Shown here in pieces: positions 33,294 through 42,604 of a stretch of 64,000 bases of DNA (its first letter is position 1; each line of letters begins with the position of its first letter). Where the stretch lies: assembly GCF_041380015.1 (NCBI RefSeq), contig NZ_CP159978.1. One strand, 5' to 3'. The notes beneath the pieces were generated by a model. That model saw only the letters and a list, made by a program, of their open reading frames with translations, did not search any database and was not told where the DNA came from. The stretch is from Buchananella felis. GTDB taxonomy: Bacteria > Actinomycetota > Actinomycetes > Actinomycetales > Actinomycetaceae. The position numbers and the translations under genes are program-made.

Positions 33294-33704
33294 ATGGAAG
33301 GGCAGCCGTACCTCGTCTACTTCTCCTCCACCACTCACAACACGCAGCGGTTCGTTGAGCGGCTCGGGGTGCGCAGCGCGCGCATCCCGCTCCTGCCCAA
33401 GGAAGCACCCCTGGAGGTGCACGAACCCTACGTGTTGGTAGTGCCCACCTACGGGGGCGGCTCCATCAAAGGTGCCGTCCCCAAGCAGGTCATCAAGTTC
33501 CTCAACGTGAAGGAAAACCGAGACCTCTGCCGTGGAGTAATCACTAGCGGCAACATCAACTTCGGAGAGGCCTACGGGCTGGCGGGAGACATCGTTGCCG
33601 CCAAGCTGGAAGTTCCCCTGCTCTACCGATTCGAACTAATGGGAACACAAGACGACGTGGAAACCGTCACGGAAGGGTTGAGGAAGCTGTGGCAGAAACT
33701 TTGA
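33294..33704 (+). CDS. nrdI: flavodoxin-like NrdI
   Basis: 136 residues. NrdI is the flavin protein that supplies oxidant for assembling the Mn-tyrosyl radical cofactor of NrdF. Seen are LVYFSSTTHNTQRFVERLG (FMN phosphate loop), VVPTYGGGSIKGAVPKQVIKFL and GVITSGNINFGEAYGLAG. It overlaps nrdE by 16 bases. Confidence 0.96.
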   Translation: MEGQPYLVYFSSTTHNTQRFVERLGVRSARIPLLPKEAPLEVHEPYVLVVPTYGGGSIKGAVPKQVIKFLNVKENRDLCRGVITSGNINFGEAYGLAGDIVAAKLEVPLLYRFELMGTQDDVETVTEGLRKLWQKL

Positions 33705-35836
33705 CGGACACCGGGGTGGAGGAAAGCGGCCCGGGCCTGGACTACCACGCCCTGAACGCGATGCTCAACCTGTACGACGCGGACGGCAAGATCCAGTTCG
33801 ACGCTGACCGCGCCGCCGCCCGCCAGTACTTCCTGCAGCACGTCAACCAGAACACCGTGTTCTTCCACGACCTGGAAGAAAAGCTCAAGTACCTGGTGGA
33901 CGAGGGCTACTACGAGGGCCACGTGCTGGACCAGTACGACTCCGCCTTCATCAAGGCCCTGTTCAAGCAGGCCTACGCCCACAAGTTCCGCTTCCAGACC
34001 TTCCTGGGCGCCTTCAAGTACTACACCAGCTACACGCTTAAGACCTTCGACGGCAAGCGCTACTTAGAGCGCTTCGAGGACCGCGTGTGCATGGTGGCCC
34101 TCACCCTGGCGCGTGGGGATGAGAAACTGGCCAAGCAGCTCGTTGACGAGATCATCGAGGGCCGCTTCCAGCCCGCCACCCCCACCTTCCTCAACTGCGG
34201 CAAGGCCCAGCGCGGCGAGCTGGTCTCCTGCTTCCTGGTGCGCATCGAGGACAACATGGAGTCCATCGCGCGCGGCGTGAACGCGGCCCTACAGCTATCC
34301 AAGCGCGGCGGCGGCGTGGCCCTGCTGCTGAGCAACCTGCGCGAGTACGGCGCCCCCATCAAGCGCATCGAGAACCAGTCCAGCGGCGTCATCCCGGTGA
34401 TGAAGCTACTGGAGGACTCCTTCTCATACGCCAACCAGCTGGGAGCCCGCCAGGGCGCGGGCGCGGTCTACCTGCACGCCCACCACCCGGACATCATGCG
34501 CTTCCTGGACACCAAGCGGGAGAACGCGGATGAGAAGATCCGCATCAAGACCCTCTCCCTGGGCGTGGTGGTCCCAGACATCACCTTCGAGCTGGCCCGC
34601 AACAACGAGGACATGTACCTGTTCTCCCCCTACGACGTGGAGCGCGTCTACGGCGTGCCGTTCGCGGAGATCAACGTGACCGAGCGCTACCGCGAGATGG
34701 TGGACGACGGCCGCATCCGCAAGTCCAAGATCAAGGCCCGCGAGTTCTTCCAGACCCTGGCTGAGATCCAGTTCGAGTCCGGCTACCCGTACCTCATGTT
34801 CGAGGACACGGTGAACAAGGCCAACCCGATCGAAGGCAAGATCACCCACTCCAACCTGTGCTCGGAAATCCTGCAGGTCTCCACCGCCTCCAAGCTGAAC
34901 GAGGACCTCTCTTACAGCCACGTGGGCAGGGACATCTCCTGCAACCTGGGCTCCATGAACATCGCCATGGCGATGGACGCCAAGGACCTGGGTAAGACGG
35001 TCGACGTCGCAGTGCGCGCCCTGACTGCGGTCAGCGACTTCACCTCCATCAAGTCCGTGCCGTCCATTGACCGCGGCAACCGGGAGTCCCACGCCATCGG
35101 CCTGGGCCAGATGAACCTGCACGGCTTCCTGGCGCGCGAGCACATCTTCTACGGCAGCGAGGAGGCACTGGACTTCACCAACGTCTACTTCGCCACCGTG
35201 CTGTTCCACGCCCTGAAGGCATCGAACAAGCTGGCCATCGAGCGCGGCGAGCGCTTTGCGGAGTTTGAGAAGTCCACCTACGCCAGTGGCGAGTTCTTCG
35301 AGAAGTACCTGACCACCGAGTTCGCGCCCACCACTCAGCGGGTCAAGGAGCTCTTCGCCGGGCACACCCTGCCCACCATCGAGGACTGGAAGGTGCTGGC
35401 CGCCTCGGTACGCGAGCACGGCCTCTACAACGCCTACCTGCAGGCCATTCCGCCCACGGGCTCGATTAGCTACATCAACAACTCCACCTCCTCCATTCAC
35501 CCGATTGTGTCCAAGGTGGAGATCCGCAAGGAAGGCAAGCTGGGGCGCGTCTACTACCCGGCCCCCTTCATGACGAACGACAACCTGGAGTACTACCAGG
35601 ACGCCTACGAGATCGGGTATGAGAAGGTCATCGACACCTACGCGGTGGCCACCCAGCACGTGGACCAGGGCCTGTCCCTGACGCTGTTCTTCAAGGACAC
35701 GGCCACCACGCGCGACATCAACCGCGCCCAGATCTACGCCTGGCGCAAGGGCATCAAGTCCATCTACTACATCCGCCTGCGCCAGATGGCACTCAGCGGC
35801 ACCCAGGTGGAGGACTGCGTCTCCTGCGTCCTGTGA
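33689..35836 (+). CDS. nrdE: class Ib ribonucleotide reductase alpha subunit
   Basis: 715 residues from GTG after GAGGAAG. It reduces ribonucleoside diphosphates. Active-site elements are FQPATPTFLNCGK with the first redox Cys, SNLCSEI holding the radical Cys, SCNLGSMNIAMAM and PPTGSISYINNSTSSIHP. The C-terminal shuttle is CVSCVL. The start lies inside nrdI. Its radical partner nrdF is not next in line but 7.7 kb downstream. A strong terminator follows. Confidence 0.98.
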   Translation: MAETLTDTGVEESGPGLDYHALNAMLNLYDADGKIQFDADRAAARQYFLQHVNQNTVFFHDLEEKLKYLVDEGYYEGHVLDQYDSAFIKALFKQAYAHKFRFQTFLGAFKYYTSYTLKTFDGKRYLERFEDRVCMVALTLARGDEKLAKQLVDEIIEGRFQPATPTFLNCGKAQRGELVSCFLVRIEDNMESIARGVNAALQLSKRGGGVALLLSNLREYGAPIKRIENQSSGVIPVMKLLEDSFSYANQLGARQGAGAVYLHAHHPDIMRFLDTKRENADEKIRIKTLSLGVVVPDITFELARNNEDMYLFSPYDVERVYGVPFAEINVTERYREMVDDGRIRKSKIKAREFFQTLAEIQFESGYPYLMFEDTVNKANPIEGKITHSNLCSEILQVSTASKLNEDLSYSHVGRDISCNLGSMNIAMAMDAKDLGKTVDVAVRALTAVSDFTSIKSVPSIDRGNRESHAIGLGQMNLHGFLAREHIFYGSEEALDFTNVYFATVLFHALKASNKLAIERGERFAEFEKSTYASGEFFEKYLTTEFAPTTQRVKELFAGHTLPTIEDWKVLAASVREHGLYNAYLQAIPPTGSISYINNSTSSIHPIVSKVEIRKEGKLGRVYYPAPFMTNDNLEYYQDAYEIGYEKVIDTYAVATQHVDQGLSLTLFFKDTATTRDINRAQIYAWRKGIKSIYYIRLRQMALSGTQVEDCVSCVL

Positions 35837-35855
35837 CCTGACCGGGTGAAAGCCA

Positions 35856-35887
35856 CTGTGGGGGCCGCCGAAAGGCGGCCCCCACAG
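35856..35887 (+). terminator. intrinsic terminator after nrdE
   Basis: A perfect 14-bp stem (CTGTGGGGGCCGCC) closes on a GAAA tetraloop and is followed by GTGTTTGTG. It ends nrdHIE, so nrdF must have its own promoter. Confidence 0.8.
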
Positions 35888-35993
35888 GTGTTTGTGCCAC
35901 CCCGGGCATTTGCACCCAGCCGCGATGGCCGGGGCCCGGCTGCATAGCTTCTCCTACCCCAGTCGTCGCGCCAGGCGTCCCTGGGCAGTCCGC

Positions 35994-36470
35994 CTACTCG
36001 TCCCCGGGCAGCGGGACGTCGTCCACCCCGTCCAGGCCGGTGCCGGACAGCGGGCCGGGGGTCACCAGCGGCACACCGTAGACCTTGCGCAGCACCCCCA
36101 CCGCCACGTAGTGCCAGCAAGTCAGCACTAGGAAGGCCAACAGCCCGCCGCCTCCGGCCAACGCGACGAGCCGGTAGGTAAAGGTGCCGCCGGCGGCGCA
36201 GATGATGATGTTCTGGAGGTCCTTGTCGAACTCGGTGTGCCTCCGGTGTCGCCAGAAGTAGGCCACCCGGAATACGCCGAGCAGGGCGCTGAGCGCCATT
36301 CCCGTGTACAGGAACTGGACAGCGTAGGCGGGGAAGAAGCGTTCCATAGCCAGCAGCAGCCCGAACGGCACGAATGCCGCCACGGCGCCCACCGCGAGGG
36401 AGCGGCCGTTCAGGCGTTCTAGCCACGCGGGCGGCTTGAGCAGGCTGTATTGGTGCGCGGGAGTCTCCAC
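35994..36470 (-). CDS. small membrane protein of unknown function
   Basis: 158 residues from GTG 36470 with GAGG five bases upstream. Four hydrophobic segments (about 26-44, 49-70, 88-103 and 107-125) follow a Lys/Pro-rich cytoplasmic start, with a basic loop WRHRRHTEFDKDLQN. The acidic tail DGVDDVPLPGDE is produced by a variant of the dispersed word. No family recognised. It stands alone between two plus-strand units. Confidence 0.65.
   Translation of the reverse strand: METPAHQYSLLKPPAWLERLNGRSLAVGAVAAFVPFGLLLAMERFFPAYAVQFLYTGMALSALLGVFRVAYFWRHRRHTEFDKDLQNIIICAAGGTFTYRLVALAGGGGLLAFLVLTCWHYVAVGVLRKVYGVPLVTPGPLSGTGLDGVDDVPLPGDE
36007..36024 (+). repeat. dispersed GC-rich word variant in membrane-protein tail
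   Basis: GGCAGCGGGACGTCGTCC, opposite in strand to the host gene and at its extreme 3' end. Confidence 0.45.
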
Positions 36471-37007
36471 TGGAACCTCGCTTCAGGTCTTGGGCCGGGT
36501 GTCGGGCCGGTCCGCTCTGAGTTGCTGCGCTATTGCAGCATTCCGTGGCGGCGCGCCCGGCCCCGGTCGTTGGGCCTTTCCTGCCGAGAATACGGGCAGC
36601 AGAGGGCGGACGTCCCCGGCCGCCCACGCCTTGTCTTGACAACGCCAACATGCGGGTTTCTTTCCGCCGCGTGCGCCCTCCCCCCAGGAGCGCGCGTCCG
36701 TCCCCTTCTCCTCCTCACTGACGATGCGCCCCTTTTGCTGACGCGATAGCCTGAATCAGGTCCCGTGCGCGGAAACGGCAGGACAGCCGATCCCGGCTCG
36801 TCCCTCCGCCTGCCGCCCGGGACACCTGCCCTGACTCGCTGGGGTGCTTGCCTTGACCGATCGGGGTGTTTGCTCTGACTGGCCGGGGCGCCCGCCCCGG
36901 CCCGCCAGGGCCCCGGCTGCGGCCCCACCGGCCGCAGCCACGCAATTGGCGGCGCCGCGCTCTACCCAGTAGCCACGGCGCCGCCCCCAGCTCTGGGAAG
37001 GCCCCCG
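36471..37007. promoter_or_regulatory. intergenic region before ABC exporter genes
   Basis: About 540 bases without a credible gene. It contains TTGACA at about 36637 and a 22-bp tandem array at 36827-36892. A GGGAAGG ribosome site precedes the exporter start. No clear -10 box could be paired with the TTGACA. Confidence 0.35.
36827..36892. repeat. three 22-bp tandem repeats
   Basis: Units start at 36827, 36849 and 36871. Consensus TGCYYTGACYSGCYGGGGTG plus two more bases. The two-helical-turn period and position 115 bases before the ABC genes suggest an operator array. Confidence 0.6.
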
Positions 37008-38741
37008 GTGTTAATGAAACTCCTGGCGCGCTACTCGCGCCCATACAGTTGGCAGATTGTGCTTGTCGTGGCGCTGCAGGCCGTGGCCGTGGCGGCCATG
37101 CTGTACGTGCCCACGTTGAACGCTGACATCATTGATAAGGGCGTGGCCACGGGAGACACCGACTTCATCTGGCGCACCGGCGGCTACATGCTGCTGGTCA
37201 GCCTGGGGCAGATCGTCGCCTCCATCTTGGCCACCCTGCTGGGCGCCTACGTGGCGATGGCAGTGGGCCGCGACCTGCGCGCGGACATGTACGGCAAGAT
37301 CAGTTCCTTCTCCTCGCGCGAGATCGCCAAGTTCGGCCCCGGCTCGCTCATCACCCGCTCCACGAACGACGTGTTGCAGGTCCAGACCCTGCTGATGATG
37401 GGCTCGACGATGCTGCTGATCGCCCCGCTCATGGCAATTGGCGGCGTGGTGTTGGCGCTGCGGCAGGACGCCAAGCTCTCCTGGTTGCTGGCTATCTCCG
37501 TGCCGCTCCTGCTGGGCATCATGGGCCTGATCGTGGCGCGCATGGTCCCGGCCTTCCGCACCTTCCAGGACAAGCAGGACGCGATCAACCGGGTGATGCG
37601 AGAGCAGCTCACCGGCATCCGCGTAATCCGCGCCTTCGCCCGCGAGAAGGTGGAGCAGGACCGCTTCGATACCGCCAACCGCGAGCTGACCTATTACGGC
37701 GAGCTGATCGGCCGCCTGTTCGTGGTGATGTTCCCGCTGGTCATGCTGATCCTCAACGTCACGATCGTGGGCGTGATCTGGTTTGGCGGTATTGAGATTG
37801 ACCGGGGCACTACCCAGATCGGCACCCTGTTTGCCTTCATGAGCTACGTCATGCAGATCCTGATGGGCGTGGTGATGGCCTCCTTCCTGGGCGTGCTTGC
37901 CCCGCGCGCCGCCGTCTCTTCCCAGCGCATCGGGGAGGTGCTGGAGACCAACTCCACGCTGGTTGCCCCCGCCGCCCCCGCCACAGAGCACCCGCGCCCG
38001 GGCGAGGTGGAGTTTGACGACGTCACCTTCGGCTACCCCGGTGCGGAGGCGCCCGTGCTGCACGGCCTGTCCTTCACGGCTGCCCCCGGCTCCACGCTGG
38101 CAATCGTTGGTGCCACGGGCTCGGGCAAGACCACCCTGGTCTCCCTGATTCCCCGCCTGGTGGACGTCACCTCCGGCGCGGTGCGTGTGGGCGGCGTGGA
38201 CGTGCGGGACACCGCCGCTGCGGACCTGGTGGAGCGCGTCTCCCTGATTCCGCAGCGCCCCTACCTGTTTGCGGGCACCATCGCCTCCAACCTGCGCCTG
38301 GGCCGCCCTCAGGCCACCGACGAGGAGCTGTGGCACGCCCTGGAGATAGCCCAGGCCCGCGACTTCGTGGCAGCCAAGGAGGGCGGCCTGGAGGCCAAGA
38401 TCGCCCAGGGCGGCACCAACGTCTCCGGTGGCCAGCGCCAGCGTCTGTCCATCGCCCGCGCGATCGTGCACCAGCCGGACGTGTTCGTCTTCGACGATTC
38501 CTTTAGCGCCCTGGACCTGAACACAGATGCGCGCCTGCGCGCCGCCCTGTGGGAGGCGCTGCCCCACACCACGAAGATCGTGGTGGCGCAGCGCGTCTCC
38601 ACGATCACGCAGGCGGACAAGATCGTCGTCCTTGACGAGGGCCGCGTGGTGGGGGAGGGCACCCACGACGAACTGCTAGCAACCAGCGAGGTCTATCGAG
38701 AGATCGTTGCCTCCCAGCTCGGTGCGGAGGTGGAGCGATGA
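37008..38741 (+). CDS. ABC exporter half, degenerate ATP site
   Basis: 577 residues from GTG 37008 (six bases after GGGAAGG; ATG 37014 is also possible). Six membrane helices fill residues 1-310 and an ATPase domain fills 335-577: Walker A GATGSGKT, signature NVSGGQRQR, Walker B VFVFDDS. The catalytic Glu after Walker B is Asp, typical for the non-canonical half of heterodimeric exporters such as TM287/288 and LmrCD. The partner starts at the ATGA overlap. Substrate unknown; lipid or drug export are usual for the family. Confidence 0.92.
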   Translation: MLMKLLARYSRPYSWQIVLVVALQAVAVAAMLYVPTLNADIIDKGVATGDTDFIWRTGGYMLLVSLGQIVASILATLLGAYVAMAVGRDLRADMYGKISSFSSREIAKFGPGSLITRSTNDVLQVQTLLMMGSTMLLIAPLMAIGGVVLALRQDAKLSWLLAISVPLLLGIMGLIVARMVPAFRTFQDKQDAINRVMREQLTGIRVIRAFAREKVEQDRFDTANRELTYYGELIGRLFVVMFPLVMLILNVTIVGVIWFGGIEIDRGTTQIGTLFAFMSYVMQILMGVVMASFLGVLAPRAAVSSQRIGEVLETNSTLVAPAAPATEHPRPGEVEFDDVTFGYPGAEAPVLHGLSFTAAPGSTLAIVGATGSGKTTLVSLIPRLVDVTSGAVRVGGVDVRDTAAADLVERVSLIPQRPYLFAGTIASNLRLGRPQATDEELWHALEIAQARDFVAAKEGGLEAKIAQGGTNVSGGQRQRLSIARAIVHQPDVFVFDDSFSALDLNTDARLRAALWEALPHTTKIVVAQRVSTITQADKIVVLDEGRVVGEGTHDELLATSEVYREIVASQLGAEVER

Positions 38742-40792
38742 AAAAGCACGCAACCAAGCAAACAGTGGACCACGCGACCGGCCACGCCAACGCGCGAGCA
38801 GCCGGCCACGCCAACGCCCACGAGGACGAGGCGGACCTGATCGAGAAGGGCCGCCAGGCCTCCAGCGCGATGGGCCCGGAGCAGGCCCCCGGCAAGGCGG
38901 CAAACTTTGGCCCCTCCTTCCGGCGCATGCTGGGCATTTTGGCCCCGCACAAGGGCAAGGTGATCGCTTCGGTCGTCCTGTCTGTGGTCTCTACGGCCCT
39001 GATCGTGTGGGCCCCCAAGGTGCTGGGACGCGCCACCAACTTGATCTTCGAGGGCTTCATCTCCCGTCACCTGCCCGCAGGTCTTTCCCAAGAGCAGCTG
39101 GTGGAGGGTATGCGCGCCCAGGGGCAGGAGCGGATGGCGGACATGGTTGCCGTCATGGAGCTCACCCCCGGCATGGGCATCGACTTCGTGGCTTTGGCGT
39201 GGGTGCTGATTGGGGTGCTGGCGATCTACACGGTGGCTGAGGTGATGGCGTGGTGGCAGGCAGACCTGCTCAACCGGGCGATCATGGCCTCGATCTACCA
39301 GCTGCGCGAGCAGGTGGAGGCCAAGGTGCACCGTCTGCCGCTGACTTACTTCGACAAGATGCCGCGAGGCGAGGTGCTCTCCCGGCTCACGAACGACATC
39401 GACAACCTGACCGTGACCATGCAGCAGCAACTCAGCGGCGCCATCACCCAGATTCTTATCGTGGTGGGCGTGCTGGGAATGATGTTCGTGCTGTCTTGGA
39501 AGCTGGCCCTGGTGGCGCTGATCGCCTTGCCGCTGTTGGGTGTGATCTTCTGGATCATCGGCCCGCGCTCGCAGGCCGCGTTCAAGCAGCAGTGGCTCAA
39601 GACCGGCCGCTTGAACACGCGCGTGGAGGAGTCCTTCTCCGGGCATGAGCTGGTGCACATCTTTGGGCGTGGGCAGGCCATGCGCGCCGAGTTCGCTGAA
39701 GAGAACGATGAGCTGTTCAGGGCCGCTTTCAAGGCCCAGTTCCTCAGCGGCATGATGATGCCGGCGATGCAGTTCATCTCCTCCGTCTCCTATGTGGCCA
39801 TCGCCGTGCTGGGCGCGCTCATGGTGAGCAACGGCTCCCTGCGCCTGGGAGACGTGCAGGCCTTCATCCAGTACTCCCAGATGTACCGCCAGCCCCTGGC
39901 GCAGCTGGGCGGCATGGCCGTGTCCGTGCAGTCCGGCGTGGCCAGCGCGGAGCGGATTTTCGAGTTCCTGGATGCGCAGGAGGAGGCGCCGGACGCCCCT
40001 GACGCTCCCGCCCCCACCGACGGAGATGGCACCATCGAGTTCCGGGCCGTGGACTTCAGCTACTCCCCGGACACCGAGCTGATCCGCGACCTCTCCTTCA
40101 CGGTCAAGCCGGGCCAGACGGTGGCGATCGTTGGTCCCACCGGCGCGGGCAAGACCACGCTAATCAACCTGGTGCAGCGTTTCTACGAGCTGGACGGCGG
40201 GCAGATCCTGCTCAACGGCCAAAACATCGCCGCCCTGCGGCGATCTGACGTGCGCGGCCGCACCGGCATGGTGCTGCAGGATCCGTGGCTGTTCCAGGGC
40301 ACGATCATGGAGAACATCCGCTACGGCCGTCACGACGCCACTGACGCGGAGGTGATTGAGGCAGCGAAGGCCGCCTACGTGGACCGCTTTGTGCACACCT
40401 TGCCCGAGGGCTACGACACGCTGCTGGAGGAAGACGCCGCCAACGTCAGCGCCGGTGAGCGCCAGCTCATCACCATCGCGCGTGCGTTCGCGGCCCGCCC
40501 CGATCTGCTGATCTTGGACGAGGCCACCTCTTCCGTGGACACCCGCACCGAGCTGCTGGTGCAAAAGGCGATGGCGGCCTTGCGGCAGGGGCGCACCTCC
40601 TTCGTGATCGCCCACCGCCTGTCCACGATCCGTGACGCCGACCTGATTCTGGTGATGGAGCACGGCCGCATCGTGGAGCAGGGCACGCACAAGCAGCTAC
40701 TGGAGGCCGGCGGGGCCTACGCGCGTCTGCACGCCGCCCAGTTTGAGGGGGCATTGGTGGACGACGTTGCCGCCGACGCGCCCGGATCGTAG
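38738..40792 (+). CDS. ABC exporter half, catalytic
   Basis: 684 residues. A 45-residue His/Ala-rich cytoplasmic extension (repeats of GHANA) precedes the membrane domain; the ATPase occupies 440-680 with Walker A GPTGAGKT, signature NVSAGERQL and Walker B LLILDEATSSVD, which has the catalytic Glu. Translation is coupled to the first half (ATGA). The last residues VDDVAADAPGS are encoded by a reverse copy of the dispersed word. A TetR gene 1.8 kb downstream is a possible regulator. Confidence 0.92.
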   Translation: MKKHATKQTVDHATGHANARAAGHANAHEDEADLIEKGRQASSAMGPEQAPGKAANFGPSFRRMLGILAPHKGKVIASVVLSVVSTALIVWAPKVLGRATNLIFEGFISRHLPAGLSQEQLVEGMRAQGQERMADMVAVMELTPGMGIDFVALAWVLIGVLAIYTVAEVMAWWQADLLNRAIMASIYQLREQVEAKVHRLPLTYFDKMPRGEVLSRLTNDIDNLTVTMQQQLSGAITQILIVVGVLGMMFVLSWKLALVALIALPLLGVIFWIIGPRSQAAFKQQWLKTGRLNTRVEESFSGHELVHIFGRGQAMRAEFAEENDELFRAAFKAQFLSGMMMPAMQFISSVSYVAIAVLGALMVSNGSLRLGDVQAFIQYSQMYRQPLAQLGGMAVSVQSGVASAERIFEFLDAQEEAPDAPDAPAPTDGDGTIEFRAVDFSYSPDTELIRDLSFTVKPGQTVAIVGPTGAGKTTLINLVQRFYELDGGQILLNGQNIAALRRSDVRGRTGMVLQDPWLFQGTIMENIRYGRHDATDAEVIEAAKAAYVDRFVHTLPEGYDTLLEEDAANVSAGERQLITIARAFAARPDLLILDEATSSVDTRTELLVQKAMAALRQGRTSFVIAHRLSTIRDADLILVMEHGRIVEQGTHKQLLEAGGAYARLHAAQFEGALVDDVAADAPGS
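40759..40774 (-). repeat. dispersed GC-rich word, copy at exporter 3' end
   Basis: Exact core on the minus strand (plus strand GGACGACGTTGCCGCC), read as DDVAA. Confidence 0.65.
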
Positions 40793-40949
40793 GCCGCCGC
40801 GCGCCCCGACTGAAAGTAAGTCCCGCTCTGACCTGTTCCGTGAGGCCGTGCTCAGATGACACTCTCGTTGCATCCTTTAGCAAGGAAGCATCTGCATGAA
40901 CACGGCTTAAGCGAGGGTGTAGTGCCCCGGCGGGGGCACAATTGGAGCC

Positions 40950-42410
40950 GTGAACCGCGTTGACGCCTCCCAGCTGACCACCCCCACCGCCCCCTCGACC
41001 GCCTACGCCCAGATCGTGGCCGATGGGATCGCGGCCCGCGCTGGCGAACTCGCTTTGAGTCTGCCGGCCGAGCGTGGAGCGCCCGCCCACCTGCACGACT
41101 CCTTGCTGGCCGCCGCCCGCGCGCTCTGCCCCCAGCTGGTGGACCTGTCCCACTTCCTGCACGCCAATCCCGAGCTGGGCTACGCCGAGCACCAGGCGGC
41201 CGCGGCCGTGGCCGACCTGGCCGCAACCGCCGCTACCGCTCCGGTGGAAGTTGGTGTGGGCGGCCTGCCCACCGCCCTGCGCGCCCGCCTGGACTTCAAA
41301 CCGGGCCTAGCGTTAGGCACACCGGGCGCGGCAGCGGGCACACCGGGCGTAGCACCAGGCGCGCCAGCCCCTCAGCCGCACCCCGAACCGCTGGCCGCGC
41401 CGCACGTCCCCACCATCGCCATCGCCTGCGAGTACGACGCCTTGCCGGAGATCGGCCACGCCTGCGGTCACAACGTCATGGCCGCCACCGCAGTTGGGGC
41501 CTTCCTAGCTCTGGCCGCCCTGCGCAGGCAGCACGGTGAGGGGGCGGTGCCGGGCAACGTCGTCCTCATCGGCACCCCGGCGGAGGAAGGCGGCACCGGC
41601 AAGGAGGTGCTGATTCGCGCCGGCGTGTTCGACTCCCTGGACGCCGCCGTCATGACACATGCCTACGGCTACGACCTAGCCGACCAGCTTTGGCTGGGCT
41701 GCCGTCGCCTGACCATCACCTATACGGGCGTCTCCGCTCACGCCTCCTCCCAGCCGCACATGGCCCGCAACGCCCTAGATGCCGCCGCCCTGGCCTACCA
41801 GGGGATCGGTATGCTGCGCCAGCACATGGCCCCCGGGGACCGCCTGCATGCCGTGATCGTTGAGGGCGGGCGGCGCGCCAGCATCATTCCCGAGCGGGCT
41901 CAGCTCAAGCTCTACGTGCGCTCGGCGGCGGCCTCCACGCTGAAGGACCTGTGTAGTCGTGTGGACGACGTTGCCGCCGGCGCCGCCCTCATGACCGGCT
42001 GCGGCGTGGAGGTGGAGTGGGATCCCTACCTGCCGGTTATGCCCGTGCGCACCAACGCAGCCATGACCCAATCCTGGGTGCGCGCCCAGGAGATGACGGG
42101 CCGCCACCCGCTGCCGCGCGGGGTGGTGCCGGAGACGCTGGCCGCCTCCACCGATTTCGGCAACGTCTCCCACCTGGTTCCCGCCATTCACCCGCTCATT
42201 AAGGTGGCCGGGGAGGAGGTGGCGCTCCACACGCGGGCCATGGCGCAGGCCGCTGGCTCGCAAAGCGGAGATGCCGCCTGCGTGGACGGTGCCTACGGCC
42301 TGGCGGCGGTAGTGCTGGACCTGCTGCACGATTCGGCCTTGCTTGCGCAGGCTCGCGCGGAGTTCGAGGCCGCCGGCGGGGTGCTGACCACCTCGCAGCT
42401 GTTCTCCTGA
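40950..42410 (+). CDS. M20 family amidohydrolase (AbgB/PM20D2-like)
   Basis: 486 residues from GTG after TTGGAG. Zinc peptidase fold with DLSHFLHANPELGYAEHQAA, ACEYDALPEIGHACGHNVMAATAVGAFLAL (metal ligands), GTPAEEGGTGKEVLI, MTHAYG, YTGVSAHASSQPHMARNALDAA (lid domain) and ASTDFGNVSHLVPAIHP. That set matches p-aminobenzoyl-glutamate hydrolase AbgB and related dipeptidases rather than carboxypeptidase G2. Residues 116-145 are a Gly/Ala/Pro insertion. The substrate is not provable here. Confidence 0.88.
   Translation: MNRVDASQLTTPTAPSTAYAQIVADGIAARAGELALSLPAERGAPAHLHDSLLAAARALCPQLVDLSHFLHANPELGYAEHQAAAAVADLAATAATAPVEVGVGGLPTALRARLDFKPGLALGTPGAAAGTPGVAPGAPAPQPHPEPLAAPHVPTIAIACEYDALPEIGHACGHNVMAATAVGAFLALAALRRQHGEGAVPGNVVLIGTPAEEGGTGKEVLIRAGVFDSLDAAVMTHAYGYDLADQLWLGCRRLTITYTGVSAHASSQPHMARNALDAAALAYQGIGMLRQHMAPGDRLHAVIVEGGRRASIIPERAQLKLYVRSAAASTLKDLCSRVDDVAAGAALMTGCGVEVEWDPYLPVMPVRTNAAMTQSWVRAQEMTGRHPLPRGVVPETLAASTDFGNVSHLVPAIHPLIKVAGEEVALHTRAMAQAAGSQSGDAACVDGAYGLAAVVLDLLHDSALLAQARAEFEAAGGVLTTSQLFS
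41963..41978 (-). repeat. dispersed GC-rich word, copy in M20 gene
   Basis: Exact core on the minus strand, encoding DDVAA within a loop (CSRVDDVAAGAAL). Confidence 0.6.
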
Positions 42411-42604
42411 CCCGGAGCAAGTGTTTCGAGGAGGGGGCAGGGAGCAGCGGTCGGTGAATAGTCAGCTTGAGCGCCGACGGCCAACGCTTAGGCGGCGCGG
42501 GCCGGCAGCCAAGTAGAACGGCAATGCCCTAGTGACGGGCGGAGAGCTGGGAGAAACGGTAGGGCAATCGAGCAACCGGGAGTGGCAAAAGTAGAGTGAG
42601 GGAC

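Noticed and set aside
36530..37044. Several 60-130-residue frames in the gap before the ABC genes
   Set aside because: Overlapping on both strands, low complexity, and they contain the 22-base tandem array.
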